The notes beneath the pieces were generated by a model. The model was not told where the DNA came from, did not search any database, and worked only from the letters and a program-made list of their open reading frames with translations. 34,740 bases of DNA from Desulfotignum sp. (GTDB taxonomy: Bacteria; Desulfobacterota; Desulfobacteria; Desulfobacterales; Desulfobacteraceae), in NCBI GenBank assembly GCA_011390615.1, contig JAABSB010000017.1:1-34740 (forward strand), written 5' to 3'. The position numbers were made by a program, and so were the translations under genes. This document shows, piece after piece, positions 33,764-34,740 of this stretch. Each line of letters opens with the position of its first letter. Positions within the stretch are counted from its first letter, which is position 1.

Positions 33764-34740
33764 ATGACTGAAACATATCTTGCCCAACCAGACCTGGGTT
33801 TCATAGCCCAGATGCGCGGTCTTGGCGGAGACACCCTGAAAAAATGTTACCAGTGCGCCACCTGTTCCGTGGCCTGCCCCATTGCACCGGAAAACAGCCC
33901 TTTTCCCAGAAAGGAGATGATTGCCGCTTCCTGGGGGCTGAAAGACCGGCTTCTTGGCAGCGCTGACATCTGGCTGTGCCACAACTGCGGAGACTGCACC
34001 GATATGTGTCCCAGGGGCGCTGCTCCCGGAGATGTCATGGCAGCTGTCCGGGCCGCAGCCATCACGGAATATGCCCAGCCCAAGGCCCTTGCCAAAGCTG
34101 TGAATGACCCCAAAAAACTGCCCTGGCTGCTGGGAATTCCAGCCATCTGGTTTGCCATTTTCGCCTACATCACCATGGCCCATGAAGATGTGATGACCAA
34201 ACTGTTCAATGTGTTCGGCATTGCCTGGTCCCATGCCCATGAAGGGGCGGAACATGTCATTGCCCAAGCGGATTTCTTTTCCACCTGGTTTGTGGATCTG
34301 ACCTTTGTGCCCCTGGCCGGGGCTGTGGTCGTGATCTTTTTTCTCAGCCTGAGTCGGTTTGTGGGTGACATTCATGAAAATGCGGTGAAAGAAGGAAAAA
34401 CCGACAAGAAAAGCATTGACGTAAAGGCCTTTCTCCAGGCCCTGGGCCGGGTGATCCCCCTGATTCTCAAACACAATAAATTCAATGAATGCGGAACAAA
34501 TCAGGAGCGGGCCACCCCACATATGATGGTGTTGTTTTCATTTATCGGCCTGGCCATCGTCACCGGTATTTTCTTTATCGTACTCTATGTATTTCAGACA
34601 CCAGGCCCCTATTCCCAGCTCAACCCGGTCAAATGGCTTGCCAATATTGCCGGGGTGGCCCTTGTTATCGGCTCCGGGATCATGATCAAAAGCCGTCTGG
34701 ATAACAAAGACCAGGTTACCACCTACAAAGACTGGTATAT
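33764..34740 (+). CDS. qmoC: Quinone-interacting membrane-bound oxidoreductase subunit QmoC (cut by window end)
   Basis: At least 325 residues; the frame is open at the window end, which is why the ORF track lacks it. The N-terminus is HdrC-like with two [4Fe-4S] motifs (C28, C31, C34, C38 in CYQCATCSVACP and C72, C75, C78, C82 in CHNCGDCTDMCP). Membrane helices follow at about 120-142 (LPWLLGIPAIWFAIFAYITM), 185-207, 247-271 (MMVLFSFIGLAIVTGIFFIV) and 288-305, as in HdrE/NarI-like quinone-oxidising subunits. It anchors Qmo and passes quinol electrons to QmoAB. The start follows ACGGAGG, 36 bases after qmoB. Confidence 0.96.
   Translation, partial: MTETYLAQPDLGFIAQMRGLGGDTLKKCYQCATCSVACPIAPENSPFPRKEMIAASWGLKDRLLGSADIWLCHNCGDCTDMCPRGAAPGDVMAAVRAAAITEYAQPKALAKAVNDPKKLPWLLGIPAIWFAIFAYITMAHEDVMTKLFNVFGIAWSHAHEGAEHVIAQADFFSTWFVDLTFVPLAGAVVVIFFLSLSRFVGDIHENAVKEGKTDKKSIDVKAFLQALGRVIPLILKHNKFNECGTNQERATPHMMVLFSFIGLAIVTGIFFIVLYVFQTPGPYSQLNPVKWLANIAGVALVIGSGIMIKSRLDNKDQVTTYKDWY

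Noticed and set aside
33233-34522. 429-residue minus-strand ORF
   Set aside because: It is antisense to qmoB and qmoC, both of which are unmistakable.
1-34740. CRISPR array, insertion sequence or prophage
   Set aside because: No regularly spaced direct repeats, no transposase or integrase, and no attachment-site duplication at the tRNA were seen.

Overview
The window comes from a sulfate-reducing deltaproteobacterium. The call rests on the contiguous aprBA-qmoABC genes for APS reduction at the right end, together with sigma-54 two-component signalling, archaemetzincin and YkgJ-type cysteine-cluster proteins. The gene set fits a Desulfobacteraceae-like genome (Desulfobacter/Desulfotignum type); that placement is inference, since no search could be run. 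Coding density is high, G+C looks near 50%, and no insertion sequence, prophage or CRISPR array is visible.

Left part (1-5.6 kb): the tail of an ABC exporter, then a PAS histidine kinase (minus), a small cysteine-rich gene in front of it that is broken by one missing T in a T-run, and, divergently, two tandem paralogues. Each paralogue carries two copies of an identically spaced C-x12-C-x5-C-x2-C module followed by a glycine-cleavage-H-like domain without the lipoyl lysine. Upstream of the pair lies a good sigma-54 promoter (GG-N10-GC) and a CCTGAA-N10-TTCAGG dyad. The pair runs tail to tail into an archaemetzincin protease that sits behind an NtrC-type sigma-54 activator. The simplest reading is one locus: kinase and activator drive the H-like pair. 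This is the least described part of the window.

Middle (5.6-22 kb, nearly all minus strand): a nitroreductase, a decayed chemotaxis-receptor remnant, and a long translation/RNA block. In transcription order it reads deaminase, infC-rpmI-rplT-pheS-pheT, tRNA-Gly(CCC), terminator, rimP-nusA-infB-rbfA-truB, rpsO-pnp, and a YycJ-type metallo-hydrolase. Regulatory signals include a promoter before infC, a probable ATA initiation codon for IF3, a terminator-like hairpin between infC and rpmI, a terminator after rpsO, and a 17-bp perfect hairpin in the pnp leader.

Right part (22-34.7 kb): a dNTP triphosphohydrolase and a YkgJ-like protein (plus), then a GAF-SpoIIE phosphatase, an SDR protein lacking the catalytic lysine, and a second YkgJ-like protein (minus). 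A 410-bp divergent intergenic region follows, holding nested palindromes, a promoter and a structured leader that ends in a terminator just before aprB. Then come aprB, aprA, a strong terminator, a second structured leader, qmoA, qmoB and the start of qmoC (cut by the window end). AprBA reduces adenosine 5'-phosphosulfate to sulfite; QmoABC links the membrane quinone pool to it.
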